In this document: in pieces, positions 25,656 through 34,301 of the stretch
Layout of the letters: each line of letters begins with the position of its first letter
Position numbering within the stretch: the stretch's first letter is position 1
Assembly: GCF_014203235.1 (NCBI RefSeq)
Contig: NZ_JACHIN010000002.1
Coordinates: 489,245-553,244 of the forward strand
Origin: Nonomuraea endophytica
Lineage (GTDB): Bacteria > Actinomycetota > Actinomycetes > Streptosporangiales > Streptosporangiaceae
Direction: 5' to 3'
DNA: 64,000 nt
Position numbers and translations under genes: made by a program
The notes under the pieces: generated by a model
What the model saw: only the letters and a program-made list of their open reading frames with translations
Told to the model about the DNA's origin: nothing
Databases searched by the model: none

Positions 25656-26557
25656 AGCGTCTCCAGCACACGGAAGCGTTCGGTCACCACGAGCGTGTCG
25701 TCGTCGATCACGGGCGCGCGGCCCAGGTGGGCCACGTGCTCGGGGCTGAGCCAGAAGCACTCGTGACCGGCCCGCCACTCCGCGACCCCGGCGTAGTCCT
25801 CGCCCTCGTCGTGGGCGAACCGATCGTCGATCTCCCGGATCGGCACCACCTTCACCTCGGTGGTCTCCAGCAGCGCCACCCGCCGCCCGGCCGAATCGAC
25901 CAGCGCGTCCCAGGACCCCGCCACCGGCAGGGGCTCGTCCTCATGCTCGTAGTCGGCCAGCAGCGAACTCGTCGCGGTCTTGCGCCCGGCCAGAATCGCC
26001 GCGACCAGCGTGTCCCGCAGCGGCCCCGGATAGGCGAACTCCGCCTCCCCCACCTCCCCGAACGGAAAACACGCCCGCCGCCGCCACCGCTCGCCGTCGA
26101 AGACCTCCAGCGTCACGCCGCTGGCCCGCATCCGCACCGGCAGCCCGCTCACCCCGCGCTCGATCGCGTCCGCGCCCTCGTCGTCCATCCCCTGCCCGAC
26201 CGTGAGGTGCGGCGTGATCTCCCCATATTTCCCCCGGTACGGCTGCGCCTGCGGCCACCGCGCCACCACGGCCTCGGTCAGCTTCCTGACCGGCTCCGCA
26301 GGCTCGGGAGCCAGATAGACCACGCCGGGAAACCGCCCGAACCGCTCGAAGACCAGGTCAAAACGCTCACAGGAGGCGAACAGCTCGCGCAACGCGCCCT
26401 CGTCTACCCGGTCGGCGTCGAGGAACGGGTAGAGCACGGTCACGTGGGCGGGCACCCCGTAGGCGATCGACGGGTCATAACGCTGCCGCCACGGCCCCAC
26501 GACCTGCTCGGCGGCGGGCACGTTGACCGTCAGCGCGGTCTCGCCTCGGGTGAACAT
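25652..26557 (-). CDS. 2H phosphoesterase (2'-5' RNA ligase-like) fused to ASCH domain
   Basis: A 301-aa two-domain protein. Residues 1-~175 show the two H-x-T motifs of the 2H superfamily: His38-Val-Thr40 (HVTVLYP) and His117-Leu-Thr119 (ITPHLTVGQ). Such enzymes act on cyclic phosphates or 2'-5' linkages in RNA. Residues ~190-301 look like an ASCH domain (GRKTATSSLL at the front, RAGHECFW later), a PUA-related RNA-binding or N4-acetylcytidine-amidohydrolase-like fold. The ATG at 26557 is the first start that leaves the 2H fold intact. It is followed by the coupled MazG-like gene. An RNA repair or nucleotide salvage role is inferred from domains only. Confidence 0.75.
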   Translation of the reverse strand: MFTRGETALTVNVPAAEQVVGPWRQRYDPSIAYGVPAHVTVLYPFLDADRVDEGALRELFASCERFDLVFERFGRFPGVVYLAPEPAEPVRKLTEAVVARWPQAQPYRGKYGEITPHLTVGQGMDDEGADAIERGVSGLPVRMRASGVTLEVFDGERWRRRACFPFGEVGEAEFAYPGPLRDTLVAAILAGRKTATSSLLADYEHEDEPLPVAGSWDALVDSAGRRVALLETTEVKVVPIREIDDRFAHDEGEDYAGVAEWRAGHECFWLSPEHVAHLGRAPVIDDDTLVVTERFRVLETL

Positions 26558-26767
26558 GGCCGGAAGTATCCCACGGGCCCGATGTCCGAGCCGTGACCCG
26601 CCCGCCGAGGCCACAACCCCCAACCGACCCACGCCACCCCGCCCAGGCAACCCCTTCACCCCTCCCTTGGGACCGTCTCCGTCCATGCGGCCCAGTGGGC
26701 GGCACGCCGGGGTTCCTGCCGGATGTCCTGGGCTTCGGCGGGGATGCGGGTCTGGGACCGGCTCGGG

Positions 26768-27829
26768 TCAGGGGGTGAGGTGGAAGGCGGCGGTGGCTCG
26801 GACCACGCCGTTGACCATGATCTCCAGCGTGCGCGGCCCCGGCGGCTCCACCCGCGTGGTCACCGGCCGGAACGAGTGGGACTTGGTCACCGAGAAAGCC
26901 TCCCCCGCCACCCCGGCCACCCGCTCGCCCAGATGGAACACCCGCCGCGACCCCTCCCGGCACACCGCATAACGCAACACCACGGGCCCGGGCTCAGAAG
27001 CCGTCACCACCACCGTGAACGGCAGCTTCTCCCCCACCGCCACCCGCCCGGCCGAAAGCGTCAGCGACTCCACCGCGCCCCCGCCCGCCCGCGCCCCGAC
27101 CAGCCCCAGCGCCTCGGGATGCCCTTCACGCAACAACCCCCGTACGGCATGCCGCACCACCTTCTCCACATGCGACCCGCCCGAAGCCCGCCACCCGGCC
27201 AGCAACGCGATCGCCGCCTCCGGATGCCCCTTGGTGAAGTCGTTGACGTGGTTGGCCACGGACCGGCGCACGTACTCGCTCGGGTCGTCGCGCAGCCGGT
27301 TGAGGATCGGCAGCGTCGGCCCCGGCTCCATCAGCCAGCTCACCCGGGTGGCCCAGGGCAGTCTCGGCCGGGTGCCCTCGGAGGCCAGGCGGCGCAGGTG
27401 CTCGTCGGCCGAGCCCGCCCAGCCGTACATGATCTCCAGGGCGGCCTGCCCGTGACGCTCCAGGAAGGGCCGCACGGCGAACTCGGCCGTGGCGTGCGGC
27501 GTGATCGCGGCCAGCGTCTCCATCGCGACGTCGAGGTCGCCGAGCCCGTGGAGCGCGACGTAGTCGGTGGCGGGCCAGCCGCTCCACATGTCGAACTTGG
27601 GCGCGCCGGCCCGCAGGGCGGCGGCCACGGCGGGGAACGGCAGGCCGGCGACCAGGCCGAGCGTCCTGGCGACGTGCCGCACGCGGTCCTTGAGCTCCAG
27701 CGGGCCGAGGCCGGAGACGGCCTCGTGGACGAACCGCTCGCGCGCGAAGGCGGGCAGCGACGCGGCGAGACCGTCGGCGAGAACCCCGACGGAGGCGGCG
27801 TTGACGAGCTCTTTCAGGGGTTGGGCCAC
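26768..27829 (-). CDS. AlkC-like DNA alkylation repair / HEAT-repeat protein
   Basis: A 353-aa alpha-helical repeat protein. Blocks APKFDMWSGWPATDYVALHG, ITPHATAEFAVRPFLERH and PSEYVRRSVANHVNDFTKGH match the AlkC branch of the HEAT-like (ALK) DNA glycosylases for 3-methyladenine and related lesions. A C-terminal ~90-residue beta-rich extension (from about res 260) resembles the Ig-like domain found in some AlkC proteins. It starts at a GTG (27829) inside the end of the sigma-factor gene (16-nt overlap), so it is the last gene of an overlapping four-gene operon. Repair of alkylated DNA under sigma control is plausible. Confidence 0.75.
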   Translation of the reverse strand: MAQPLKELVNAASVGVLADGLAASLPAFARERFVHEAVSGLGPLELKDRVRHVARTLGLVAGLPFPAVAAALRAGAPKFDMWSGWPATDYVALHGLGDLDVAMETLAAITPHATAEFAVRPFLERHGQAALEIMYGWAGSADEHLRRLASEGTRPRLPWATRVSWLMEPGPTLPILNRLRDDPSEYVRRSVANHVNDFTKGHPEAAIALLAGWRASGGSHVEKVVRHAVRGLLREGHPEALGLVGARAGGGAVESLTLSAGRVAVGEKLPFTVVVTASEPGPVVLRYAVCREGSRRVFHLGERVAGVAGEAFSVTKSHSFRPVTTRVEPPGPRTLEIMVNGVVRATAAFHLTP

Positions 27830-29079
27830 AGTTCCACACCGTGCCACATGGCACCGACAGTTCTGGCGCGCTCCTGCAGGAACTCCTGCTCGGCGGCGTT
27901 GTCGCTGAGCGCCAGCGCGGCCCGGTACGCCTCCACCGCCTCGGCGTCGCGGCCCAGCCGGTGCAGGAGTTCGGCCTTGGCCGCCGGCAAGTAGTGATAC
28001 CCGGCCAGGCGGCCCTCGCGCTCCAGCTCCTCGATCGCCTCCAGGGCGGCGGCCGGACCCTCGACCATGGCCAGGGCCACCGCCTTGTTGAGCGCGACCA
28101 CGGGTGACGGCCAGATCCGCAGCAGCTCGCCGTACAGGATGAGGATCTGCGGCCAGTCGGTCTCCTCGTAGCTGGACGCCTGGGCGTGCAGCGCGGCGAT
28201 CGCGGCCTGCAGCGTGAAGCGGCCGGGCGGTCCCGCGGTGAGCGCGCCGACGATGAGCCGGTCGGCCTCGGCGATCAGCTCGCGGTCCCACAGCGTGCGG
28301 TCCTGCTCCTCCAGCCGCAGCAACCGTCCGGCCTCGTCGGTACGGGTGGCCCGCCGGGCCTGGTGCACCAGCAGGAGCGCCAGCAGCCCGGTGGCCTCCC
28401 GGTCGGCGGGCAGCAGCCGGACCAGCATGCGCGCCAGGTCGAGCGCGCGGCCGGTGAGCTCGTCGCGGACCAGGTCGCGGCCGGAGTGCGCGGTGTGGCC
28501 GGTCGAGTACAGCAGGTGGATCACGGTCAGCACCGCGTCCACGCGCGCGGGCAGATCCTCCGCGTACGGCACCGCGTAAGGGATGTGCGCCGCCGCGATC
28601 TTCTTCTTGGCCCTGGTGATCCGGGCCGCCATCGTCGGCTCGGAGACCAGGAAGGCCCCGGCGATGTCCGGCGTCGGCACCCCGCACACCAGCCGCAGCG
28701 TGAGCGCGACCCGCGCCTCGGGGGCCAGCGCGGGATGGCAGCAGGTGAAGATCAGCCGGAGCCGGTCGTCGGGCACGGCGCCGGTCTCCGGCGTCTCCTC
28801 CTCGACGCCGATCAGCAGCGGCAGCTTGGCGGCGAGGGTCCGCTCGCGCCGCATGGCGTTGAGCGCGGTGCGCCGGGCGACCGTGGTCAGCCACGCGCCG
28901 GGCCGTTCTGGCACGCCGTCCTTCACCCAGGTGCGCAGCGCCTGGACGTAGGCGTCCTGCACGGCCTCCTCGGCGGCGTCGAGGTCGCGGGTGACGCGCA
29001 CCGTGGCGGCGAGCACGTAGGCCCACTCGCCCCGGTGCGCGTCCTCGACGGCCCGCTCGACCGAGCGGGCCGTGCTCAG
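27814..29079 (-). CDS. ECF sigma factor, ECF42-like, with C-terminal TPR-like extension
   Basis: A 421-aa sigma factor if started at CTG 29079. Region 2 contains DLDAAEEAVQDAYVQALRTW and PGAWLTTVARRTALNAMRR; region 4 contains GVPTPDIAGAFLVSEPTMAARI. A ~200-residue C-terminal helical domain (DUF6596-like) holds HTAHSGRDLVRDEL and AIAALHAQASSYEETDWPQI. No ATG, GTG or TTG exists in frame between the upstream stop and a GTG at 29016, and that GTG would remove the helix AVEDAHRGEWAYVL. The CTG overlaps the YCII stop as CTGA behind GAGGTGGTGAG, so a coupled CTG start is preferred. ECF42 factors are typically encoded beside YCII/DGPF proteins, as here. Confidence 0.85.
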   Translation of the reverse strand: MSTARSVERAVEDAHRGEWAYVLAATVRVTRDLDAAEEAVQDAYVQALRTWVKDGVPERPGAWLTTVARRTALNAMRRERTLAAKLPLLIGVEEETPETGAVPDDRLRLIFTCCHPALAPEARVALTLRLVCGVPTPDIAGAFLVSEPTMAARITRAKKKIAAAHIPYAVPYAEDLPARVDAVLTVIHLLYSTGHTAHSGRDLVRDELTGRALDLARMLVRLLPADREATGLLALLLVHQARRATRTDEAGRLLRLEEQDRTLWDRELIAEADRLIVGALTAGPPGRFTLQAAIAALHAQASSYEETDWPQILILYGELLRIWPSPVVALNKAVALAMVEGPAAALEAIEELEREGRLAGYHYLPAAKAELLHRLGRDAEAVEAYRAALALSDNAAEQEFLQERARTVGAMWHGVELWPNP

Positions 29080-29411
29080 CTCACCACCTCGAAGCCGATC
29101 AGCGGCCTGACCTCCACGCAGCCCTCGACGATCGGCGTCATCGCGGCCAGCGTCAGCGCGTGGTCGAGGTCGCGCGCCTCGATGACGAAGACGCCGCCGA
29201 GCGCCTCCTTGGTCTCGATGAACGGCCCGTCGGTCACCAGTCCGCCGCGGATGACCGTGGCGGTGCCCGGCTGGTCCAGGGCCAGTCCGGCGATGGTCCT
29301 GCCACCCTTCTCCGCGATCTTCCCGGGCAGGTCCATGTGGCCCTGCATGACCTCGGGCGGGAGGTTCTCGGGCGGCACGGCCTCGAAGATGAGCACCGCG
29401 TACTGGGGCAT
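29076..29411 (-). CDS. YCII (DGPF) domain protein
   Basis: A 111-aa protein of the YCII-related family with LVTDGPFIETKEALGGVFVIEA, the DGPF signature. It starts at an ATG (29411) with a near-perfect AAGGAGGTGG ribosome site and overlaps the SRPBCC stop by one base (TGATG). Its stop overlaps the CTG start of the sigma factor. Proteins of this type are standard partners of ECF42 sigma factors; their biochemical role (signal protein or small dioxygenase-like enzyme) is unsettled. Confidence 0.88.
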   Translation of the reverse strand: MPQYAVLIFEAVPPENLPPEVMQGHMDLPGKIAEKGGRTIAGLALDQPGTATVIRGGLVTDGPFIETKEALGGVFVIEARDLDHALTLAAMTPIVEGCVEVRPLIGFEVVS

Positions 29412-30106
29412 CACACCACCTCCTTGACCAGCCAGGCGTTCCAGTCCGCGCTGGAGTCGCCGCCCGCGAACAGGTGGTGGGCCACGCCGACCGGCCAGCC
29501 CCACACGTCGCGGCCGTAGAAACGGTACAGCGCGTCGCCGCTCGTGACCCCGAGGAAGGCGGGCGTGGCGTAGTCGACGACGCCGTCGATCGGGGTCAGG
29601 CCGGCGGGCGTCAGCCGTACCCGGTCACCGGCGGCGACCTCGTCCGGCAGGCCGAGCGCGGCGCGGACGGCGGCCAGGCTCACCTCGGCCTCGGCGGTGA
29701 CGTAGTCGCAGCGGCGCCCGGCGAAGTGGCGCACGTACTGGCCGAGTGAGTGGTTGTAGAAGGCGGTGTGCTGGCGGCAGGCGTCGGCCTGGACGTCGTA
29801 GTCGTCGTCGGGCAGCACGCCGTTGTGGGTGTAGGTGAGGAGGGTCTTCGCGCCGCGCGGCTCCAGCACGAAGTCGAGCTGGTTGAAGCCGTCGAGGTCG
29901 GGGCCGCGGGTGGTGAAGTGGCGGTGCGGCTCCCAGACCGTCACGGTGCCGCCCGACGGTGTGAGTCCTGTCTCACTGCCGCCCACGCGCGGCTCGTAGT
30001 CGATCTTCCACAGCCAGCCGTCCGCGCGGACGGTGATGGCCTCCCAGACCTGCTCCGGCGAGCCGTCCAGCTCGCCCTGCCAGCGCACCTCTATCGCTCT
30101 GGACAT
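29411..30106 (-). CDS. SRPBCC / AHSA1-like domain protein
   Basis: A 231-aa protein whose first ~140 residues are an SRPBCC (START-like) fold (MSRAIEVRWQGELDGSPEQV; WEPHRHFTTRGP; LLTYTHNG). The remaining ~90 residues form a second part with LPDEVAAGDRVRLTP. Such folds bind hydrophobic ligands and often accompany YCII-linked sigma factors. It is the first gene of the operon running left to the AlkC-like gene. Its start lies 86 bp from the iron box of the divergent siderophore importer. Confidence 0.82.
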   Translation of the reverse strand: MSRAIEVRWQGELDGSPEQVWEAITVRADGWLWKIDYEPRVGGSETGLTPSGGTVTVWEPHRHFTTRGPDLDGFNQLDFVLEPRGAKTLLTYTHNGVLPDDDYDVQADACRQHTAFYNHSLGQYVRHFAGRRCDYVTAEAEVSLAAVRAALGLPDEVAAGDRVRLTPAGLTPIDGVVDYATPAFLGVTSGDALYRFYGRDVWGWPVGVAHHLFAGGDSSADWNAWLVKEVV

Positions 30107-30191
30107 GATCTGTCTCCTTCGTCGTCCGGTGCTTTACCCATCCGACAAACGAGGCGAGCGGAAATCGACAGCTGGTCACAAAGGATTGACT

Positions 30192-30210
30192 TTAGGCAAG
30201 GGTAGCCTAA
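30192..30210. promoter_or_regulatory. DmdR/IdeR-type iron box
   Basis: TTAGGCAAGGGTAGCCTAA has the TTAGG...CCTAA arms and 19-bp length of actinobacterial iron-regulator boxes. A -35-like TTGACT (30186-30191) abuts it, and a possible -10 TAACCT (30208-30213) lies 16 bp further, so iron-loaded repressor would block the promoter of the importer. Confidence 0.85.
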
Positions 30211-30214
30211 CCTT

Positions 30215-31030
30215 ATGCCCGTGACAGGGAAGATCTCGCTGGCCGGAGCCGATCTCCGCCTCAGCTACCACGGCACGTGCGTGGTCGAAGAGGGCCGTAT
30301 CGACCTCCGTCCCGGCCAGGTGACCGCCCTGGTCGGCCCGAACGGCAGCGGCAAGTCCACGCTGCTGCGCGCGCTGGCCAGGCTGCACCGTCCCGAAGCG
30401 GGCACGGTGACGTTCGGCGACGGCGGGTCCGCGCTGGACCTGTCGCCCCGCGACTTCGCCCGCCGGGTCACGCTGCTCGCGCAGAGCCGCCCCACCCCGA
30501 GCGGGGTGCAGGTCAGCGACGTGGTCGGCTATGGCCGCCACCCGTACCGGGGCCGCTGGAAGGCCGGCGACCCCGACGGCGCCGCCGCCGTCGACCGCGC
30601 GATGACGCTGACCGGCGTCGCCGCGATGGCCGGCCGCCCGGTGGACGAGCTGTCCGGCGGCGAGCTCCAGCGCGTGTGGCTGGCCACCTGCCTGGCGCAG
30701 GACACCGCCGTCCTGCTGCTGGACGAGCCCACCACCTTCCTCGACCTGCGCTATCAGGTCGAGTTGCTGGAGCTCGTCCGCGACCTGGCCGACGAGCACG
30801 ACGTCGCCATCGGCATCGTGCTCCACGACCTCAACCAGGCGGCCGAGATCGCCGACCGCATCGTGCTGCTGCACGGCGGCAGGGTACGGGCCGACGGCCC
30901 GCCCACCGAGGTGCTCACCGAAGAGCTCCTCACCGACGCCTACGGCATCCGCATCGACGTCACGCAAGACCCCCAGACGGGCACGGTGCGCACCCGGCCG
31001 ATCGGCCGGCACCTGCCCGTCGCGACCTGA
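30215..31030 (+). CDS. iron-siderophore ABC transporter ATPase (FepC-like)
   Basis: A 271-aa ATPase with Walker A GPNGSGKS (res 41-48), signature LSGGELQRV and Walker B LLLDEPTTFLDL. The region YGRHPYRGRW is typical of FecE/FhuC-type subunits for siderophore, heme or cobalamin uptake. The ATG at 30215 lies only 4 bp after the iron box and has no ribosome site. If transcription starts about 7 nt after TAACCT, the first codon would be near the GTG at 30221, so a leaderless start there is possible. It is followed at 10 bp by the binding protein. Expressed under low iron, judging from the box. Confidence 0.9.
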   Translation: MPVTGKISLAGADLRLSYHGTCVVEEGRIDLRPGQVTALVGPNGSGKSTLLRALARLHRPEAGTVTFGDGGSALDLSPRDFARRVTLLAQSRPTPSGVQVSDVVGYGRHPYRGRWKAGDPDGAAAVDRAMTLTGVAAMAGRPVDELSGGELQRVWLATCLAQDTAVLLLDEPTTFLDLRYQVELLELVRDLADEHDVAIGIVLHDLNQAAEIADRIVLLHGGRVRADGPPTEVLTEELLTDAYGIRIDVTQDPQTGTVRTRPIGRHLPVAT

Positions 31031-31040
31031 CAGGAAAGAC

Positions 31041-32033
31041 ATGCTCCCCCTGCGCACGGCCCTCGCGGCCCTGGCCGCGATCGCCGCTCTCAGCGCCTGC
31101 GGCACCACCGAGACCCCCGTCCCCGCCGCGTCCTCCACCCCCGGCGGTACGGCTTCCGCCACCGCCGCCCCGGTCACCGTGACCGACGCGCGGGGCAAGC
31201 CGATCACGCTCGAGCGCCCGGCCAGCAGGGTCGTCAGCCTCGAATGGGGCGAGACCGAGATGCTGGCCAGCCTCGGCGTGATGCCGGTCGGCGCCGCCGA
31301 CACCAAGGGCTACGCCACCTGGGTGACCGCGGCCCCGCTCGACGCGTCGGTCAAGGACGTCGGCATGCGTACCGAGCCGAGCGTCGACTCCATCGCCGCC
31401 CTCCAGCCCGACCTCGTCGTGATGGAGACCGACGACGAGGGCCTGGTGGCCCAGGTGGAGAAGATCGCGCCGGTGCTGGTCTTCAAGGGCAGCGACGCGA
31501 CGGGCAACTTCCAGCGCATGCGCGAGGAGTTCAAGCTGCTGGCCACCGCGGTCGGCAAGACGGCTGAGGCGGACAAGGCGCTGTCGGACTTCGACGCCGC
31601 CCTGGCCGACGGCAAGCAGAAGCTGGCCGCCGCCGGTGTCGCGGGCAAGCCGTTCGCGATGGCCGACGGGTGGAAGGAAGGCAGCACGATCTCCGTCCGC
31701 CTGTTCGGCAAGGGCGCGCTGGTTTCCGACGTGGCCGAGGGGCTCGGGCTCAAGAACGCCTGGAGCGGCAAGGTCGACAAGGTCTGGGGCCTCGGCAACA
31801 CCGACGTCGAGGGCCTGACCGCGCTCAAGGACGCCGAGACCCGCTTCTTCTACAGCGCCTCCGACGGCGTCGACGTCTTCGCCGACGGCCTGGCCTCGAA
31901 CGCCATCTGGAAGTCGCTGCCGTTCGTGAAGAAGCAGGGCGTCACCAAGCTGCCCGACGGCATCTGGACCTTCGGTGGCCCGGCATCGTGCAAGCAGTAC
32001 GCGGAGGCGCTCGTCAAGGCCCTCACCGCTTGA
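31041..32033 (+). CDS. iron-siderophore binding lipoprotein (FepB-like)
   Basis: A 330-aa periplasmic-binding-type lipoprotein. The signal peptide ends at Cys20 (LSAC). The Peripla_BP_2 fold begins VTVTDARGKPITLERPASRV, with GTTE-linker residues before it. It captures ferric siderophore and delivers it to the double permease. The ATG follows CAGGAAAG. The stop overlaps the TTG start of the permease. Confidence 0.9.
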   Translation: MLPLRTALAALAAIAALSACGTTETPVPAASSTPGGTASATAAPVTVTDARGKPITLERPASRVVSLEWGETEMLASLGVMPVGAADTKGYATWVTAAPLDASVKDVGMRTEPSVDSIAALQPDLVVMETDDEGLVAQVEKIAPVLVFKGSDATGNFQRMREEFKLLATAVGKTAEADKALSDFDAALADGKQKLAAAGVAGKPFAMADGWKEGSTISVRLFGKGALVSDVAEGLGLKNAWSGKVDKVWGLGNTDVEGLTALKDAETRFFYSASDGVDVFADGLASNAIWKSLPFVKKQGVTKLPDGIWTFGGPASCKQYAEALVKALTA

Positions 32034-34102
32034 GCACGCTCACGTCCGTCGAGGTCCCGATCACGCCGCTGCGGCGGGTCGGGACCGCGGGGGTCTTCCT
32101 CCTCGCGCTGGCGGCGCTCGCGGTGGTCTCGGCCGTGCACATCACCCAGGGCACCTCCTCGGTGGGCGCGATGGACGTGTTGTCCGGCATCTTCGGCGGC
32201 AGCGACGAGGCGGTCAGGGTGCTGCTGGCCTCCCGGCTGCCCCGGCTGCTGGCCGGGGTGGCGGTGGGCGTCGCGCTCGGGGCGGCCGGCTCGCTGCTGC
32301 AGTCGATCGCCCGCAACCCGATGGCCTCGCCGGACACGCTCGCCGTCAGCAACGGCGCCTACCTGACCGTCGCCACGGCGGCCGCGTTCGGCCTCTCGCT
32401 GCCGCTCGTGCTCTCCGGCGGCCTCGCCTTCTTCGGCGGGCTGGCCGCCGCGGCTCTGGTGCTGGCGTTGTCGGCGGGCGGGCGTACCGGCACCACCCGG
32501 CTCATCCTGGCCGGTTCGGCCACCGCGCTGGCGCTCGGCTCGCTGACCAACCTCGTCATGATCCTCTTCCAGGAGGGCACCACCGGCCTCTACGCCTGGG
32601 GCAGCGGCTCCCTGGTGCAGAGCGACCTGGGCGCGGTCACCCAGCTCGGCCCGGTGATCCTGGCCTGCCTGCTGGCCGCCATGGCCGCCGGTCCCAAGCT
32701 GGACATCCTCGGCCTGGGCGACGACACCGCCTCCGTGCTCGGCGTCAACGTGCGCAGGCTGCGCCTCGTGCTGACGTTGCTGGCCGTGGTGCTGGCGGCG
32801 GCGGCCGTGACGATCGCCGGTCCCATCGGCTTCGTGGGCCTCTGCGCGCCGGTGATCGTACGGCTGCTGCCCCGGTCGATCCCCGGGCTGCACCGGCACC
32901 GCTCGCTGCTGCCGCTGTCCGCGCTGGCCGGGGCGCTCATCGTGCTCGGCTCCGACATCCTGCTGCGGGCCGTGCTCGGCGCGCAGGCCGGGGTGGACGT
33001 GCCGCCCGGCGTGGTCACCACGCTGCTGGGCGCGGTGGTCATGATCTGGCTGGCCCGCCGCTACCGCGACGCCGGTCCCACCCGGCAGCCGCCCGCCGTG
33101 CGCACGGTCGCCGGGCGGTCCCGCGCCGGCTTCCTCATCGTCGTCGCGATCGGCCTCACGCTCCTGACCGGGGCCGCGGTGCTCGGCATGCTGGGCGGCG
33201 ACACGTGGCTGCTCACCGGGGACGTGGCCAACTGGCTGCAGGGCCGTACCGGACGGGCGCTCACCTACGTGCTCGACCAGCGCTACCCGCGCGTGCTCGC
33301 CGCGCTGCTGGCCGGAGCGGCGCTCGCCGTGGCCGGCACCGCCGTGCAGGCGGTCTGCCGCAACCCGCTCGCCGAACCCGGCGTGCTCGGCGTGACCACG
33401 GGCGCGGGAGTGGGCGCGATCACGCTGCTGACGACCGTGCCGATGGCGGGCATCTGGGCGATGACGGGGGCGGCGGGCGCGGGCGCGCTGGTCGCGTTCG
33501 GCCTGGTCTACCTGCTGTCCTGGCGCGGCGGCCTGAACTCCGACCGGCTCGTCCTCATCGGCGTCGCCGTCCAGTCGGCCTGCACGGCGATGACCGTGAT
33601 GATCATCGTCAAGTCCGACCCCTGGAACACCGCGAAGGCCCTGACCTGGCTGTCCGGCTCCACCTACGGCAGGCTGCCGATCCAGCTGATCCCGGTCGCG
33701 CTGGCGCTGGTGGTGTCCGTCCCGCTGATCGCGTGGCTCCGCCGCGACCTGGACCTCCTCGCGCTCAACGAGGACACGCCGCGCGTGCTCGGCGTCCCCC
33801 TTGAGCCGGTACGGCTGGCCGCCCTGGCCGCCTCCGTCGTGCTGACCGCCACGGCGGTGTCGGCCGTCGGCGTGGTCGGATTCGTCGGCCTGGTCGCCCC
33901 GCACGCCGCGCGGGCCCTGGTCGGCGCCAAGCACGCGCGGGTGCTCCCGGTGGCCGCGCTGCTGGGCGCGCTCCTGGTCAGCCTGGCCGACACCCTCGGC
34001 CGCACGGTCATCGCACCGGCCCAGGTCCCGGCCGGGCTGGTGACGGCGCTGATCGGCACGCCTTACTTCGTCTGGCTCCTTTGGCGCTCACGCGCCCGCT
34101 AG
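32030..34102 (+). CDS. fused double permease for iron-siderophore uptake (FhuB-like)
   Basis: A 690-aa protein made of two FecCD permease halves (about 1-345 and 346-690), each with ~9-10 TM segments. The first half has GAAGSLLQSIARNPMASPDTLAVSNGA and the second AGTAVQAVCRNPLAEPGVLGV; each also has a G(F)VGL-P coupling loop. This matches FhuB, where one chain supplies both halves of the channel. It starts at TTG overlapping the lipoprotein stop (TTGA). It completes a three-gene, iron-regulated importer. Confidence 0.9.
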   Translation: MSTLTSVEVPITPLRRVGTAGVFLLALAALAVVSAVHITQGTSSVGAMDVLSGIFGGSDEAVRVLLASRLPRLLAGVAVGVALGAAGSLLQSIARNPMASPDTLAVSNGAYLTVATAAAFGLSLPLVLSGGLAFFGGLAAAALVLALSAGGRTGTTRLILAGSATALALGSLTNLVMILFQEGTTGLYAWGSGSLVQSDLGAVTQLGPVILACLLAAMAAGPKLDILGLGDDTASVLGVNVRRLRLVLTLLAVVLAAAAVTIAGPIGFVGLCAPVIVRLLPRSIPGLHRHRSLLPLSALAGALIVLGSDILLRAVLGAQAGVDVPPGVVTTLLGAVVMIWLARRYRDAGPTRQPPAVRTVAGRSRAGFLIVVAIGLTLLTGAAVLGMLGGDTWLLTGDVANWLQGRTGRALTYVLDQRYPRVLAALLAGAALAVAGTAVQAVCRNPLAEPGVLGVTTGAGVGAITLLTTVPMAGIWAMTGAAGAGALVAFGLVYLLSWRGGLNSDRLVLIGVAVQSACTAMTVMIIVKSDPWNTAKALTWLSGSTYGRLPIQLIPVALALVVSVPLIAWLRRDLDLLALNEDTPRVLGVPLEPVRLAALAASVVLTATAVSAVGVVGFVGLVAPHAARALVGAKHARVLPVAALLGALLVSLADTLGRTVIAPAQVPAGLVTALIGTPYFVWLLWRSRAR

Positions 34103-34249
34103 CGACTCATCCACTTGGCCGGTGAAGGGTGCCCGTTGCGGTGGTGCGTGTGTCCGACGTGAGAAGCGACCCCCACGATCGGCCCCCGCCCGCGTCGGCG
34201 GGTGGGGGTGGGGCGGCTGGGCCGTACCGTATGGGGGGGTTAACGCCCG

Positions 34250-34301
34250 CTGGGGGTCAGCGCCCGCCTGGGGTCAGCGCCCGCTTGGGGTCAGCGCCCG
34301 A
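34250..34301. repeat. 17-bp direct repeat, three copies
   Basis: Three near-exact copies of GGGGTCAGCGCCCGC with two flanking bases lie between the convergent permease and nuclease genes. The last copy runs into the 3' end of the nuclease gene. It has no hairpin of terminator type. Confidence 0.75.

Noticed and set aside
27814..29016. Sigma factor starting at GTG 29016
   Set aside because: It would remove a region-2 helix that reads on clearly upstream; CTG 29079 coupled to the YCII stop fits better, though this is unproven.
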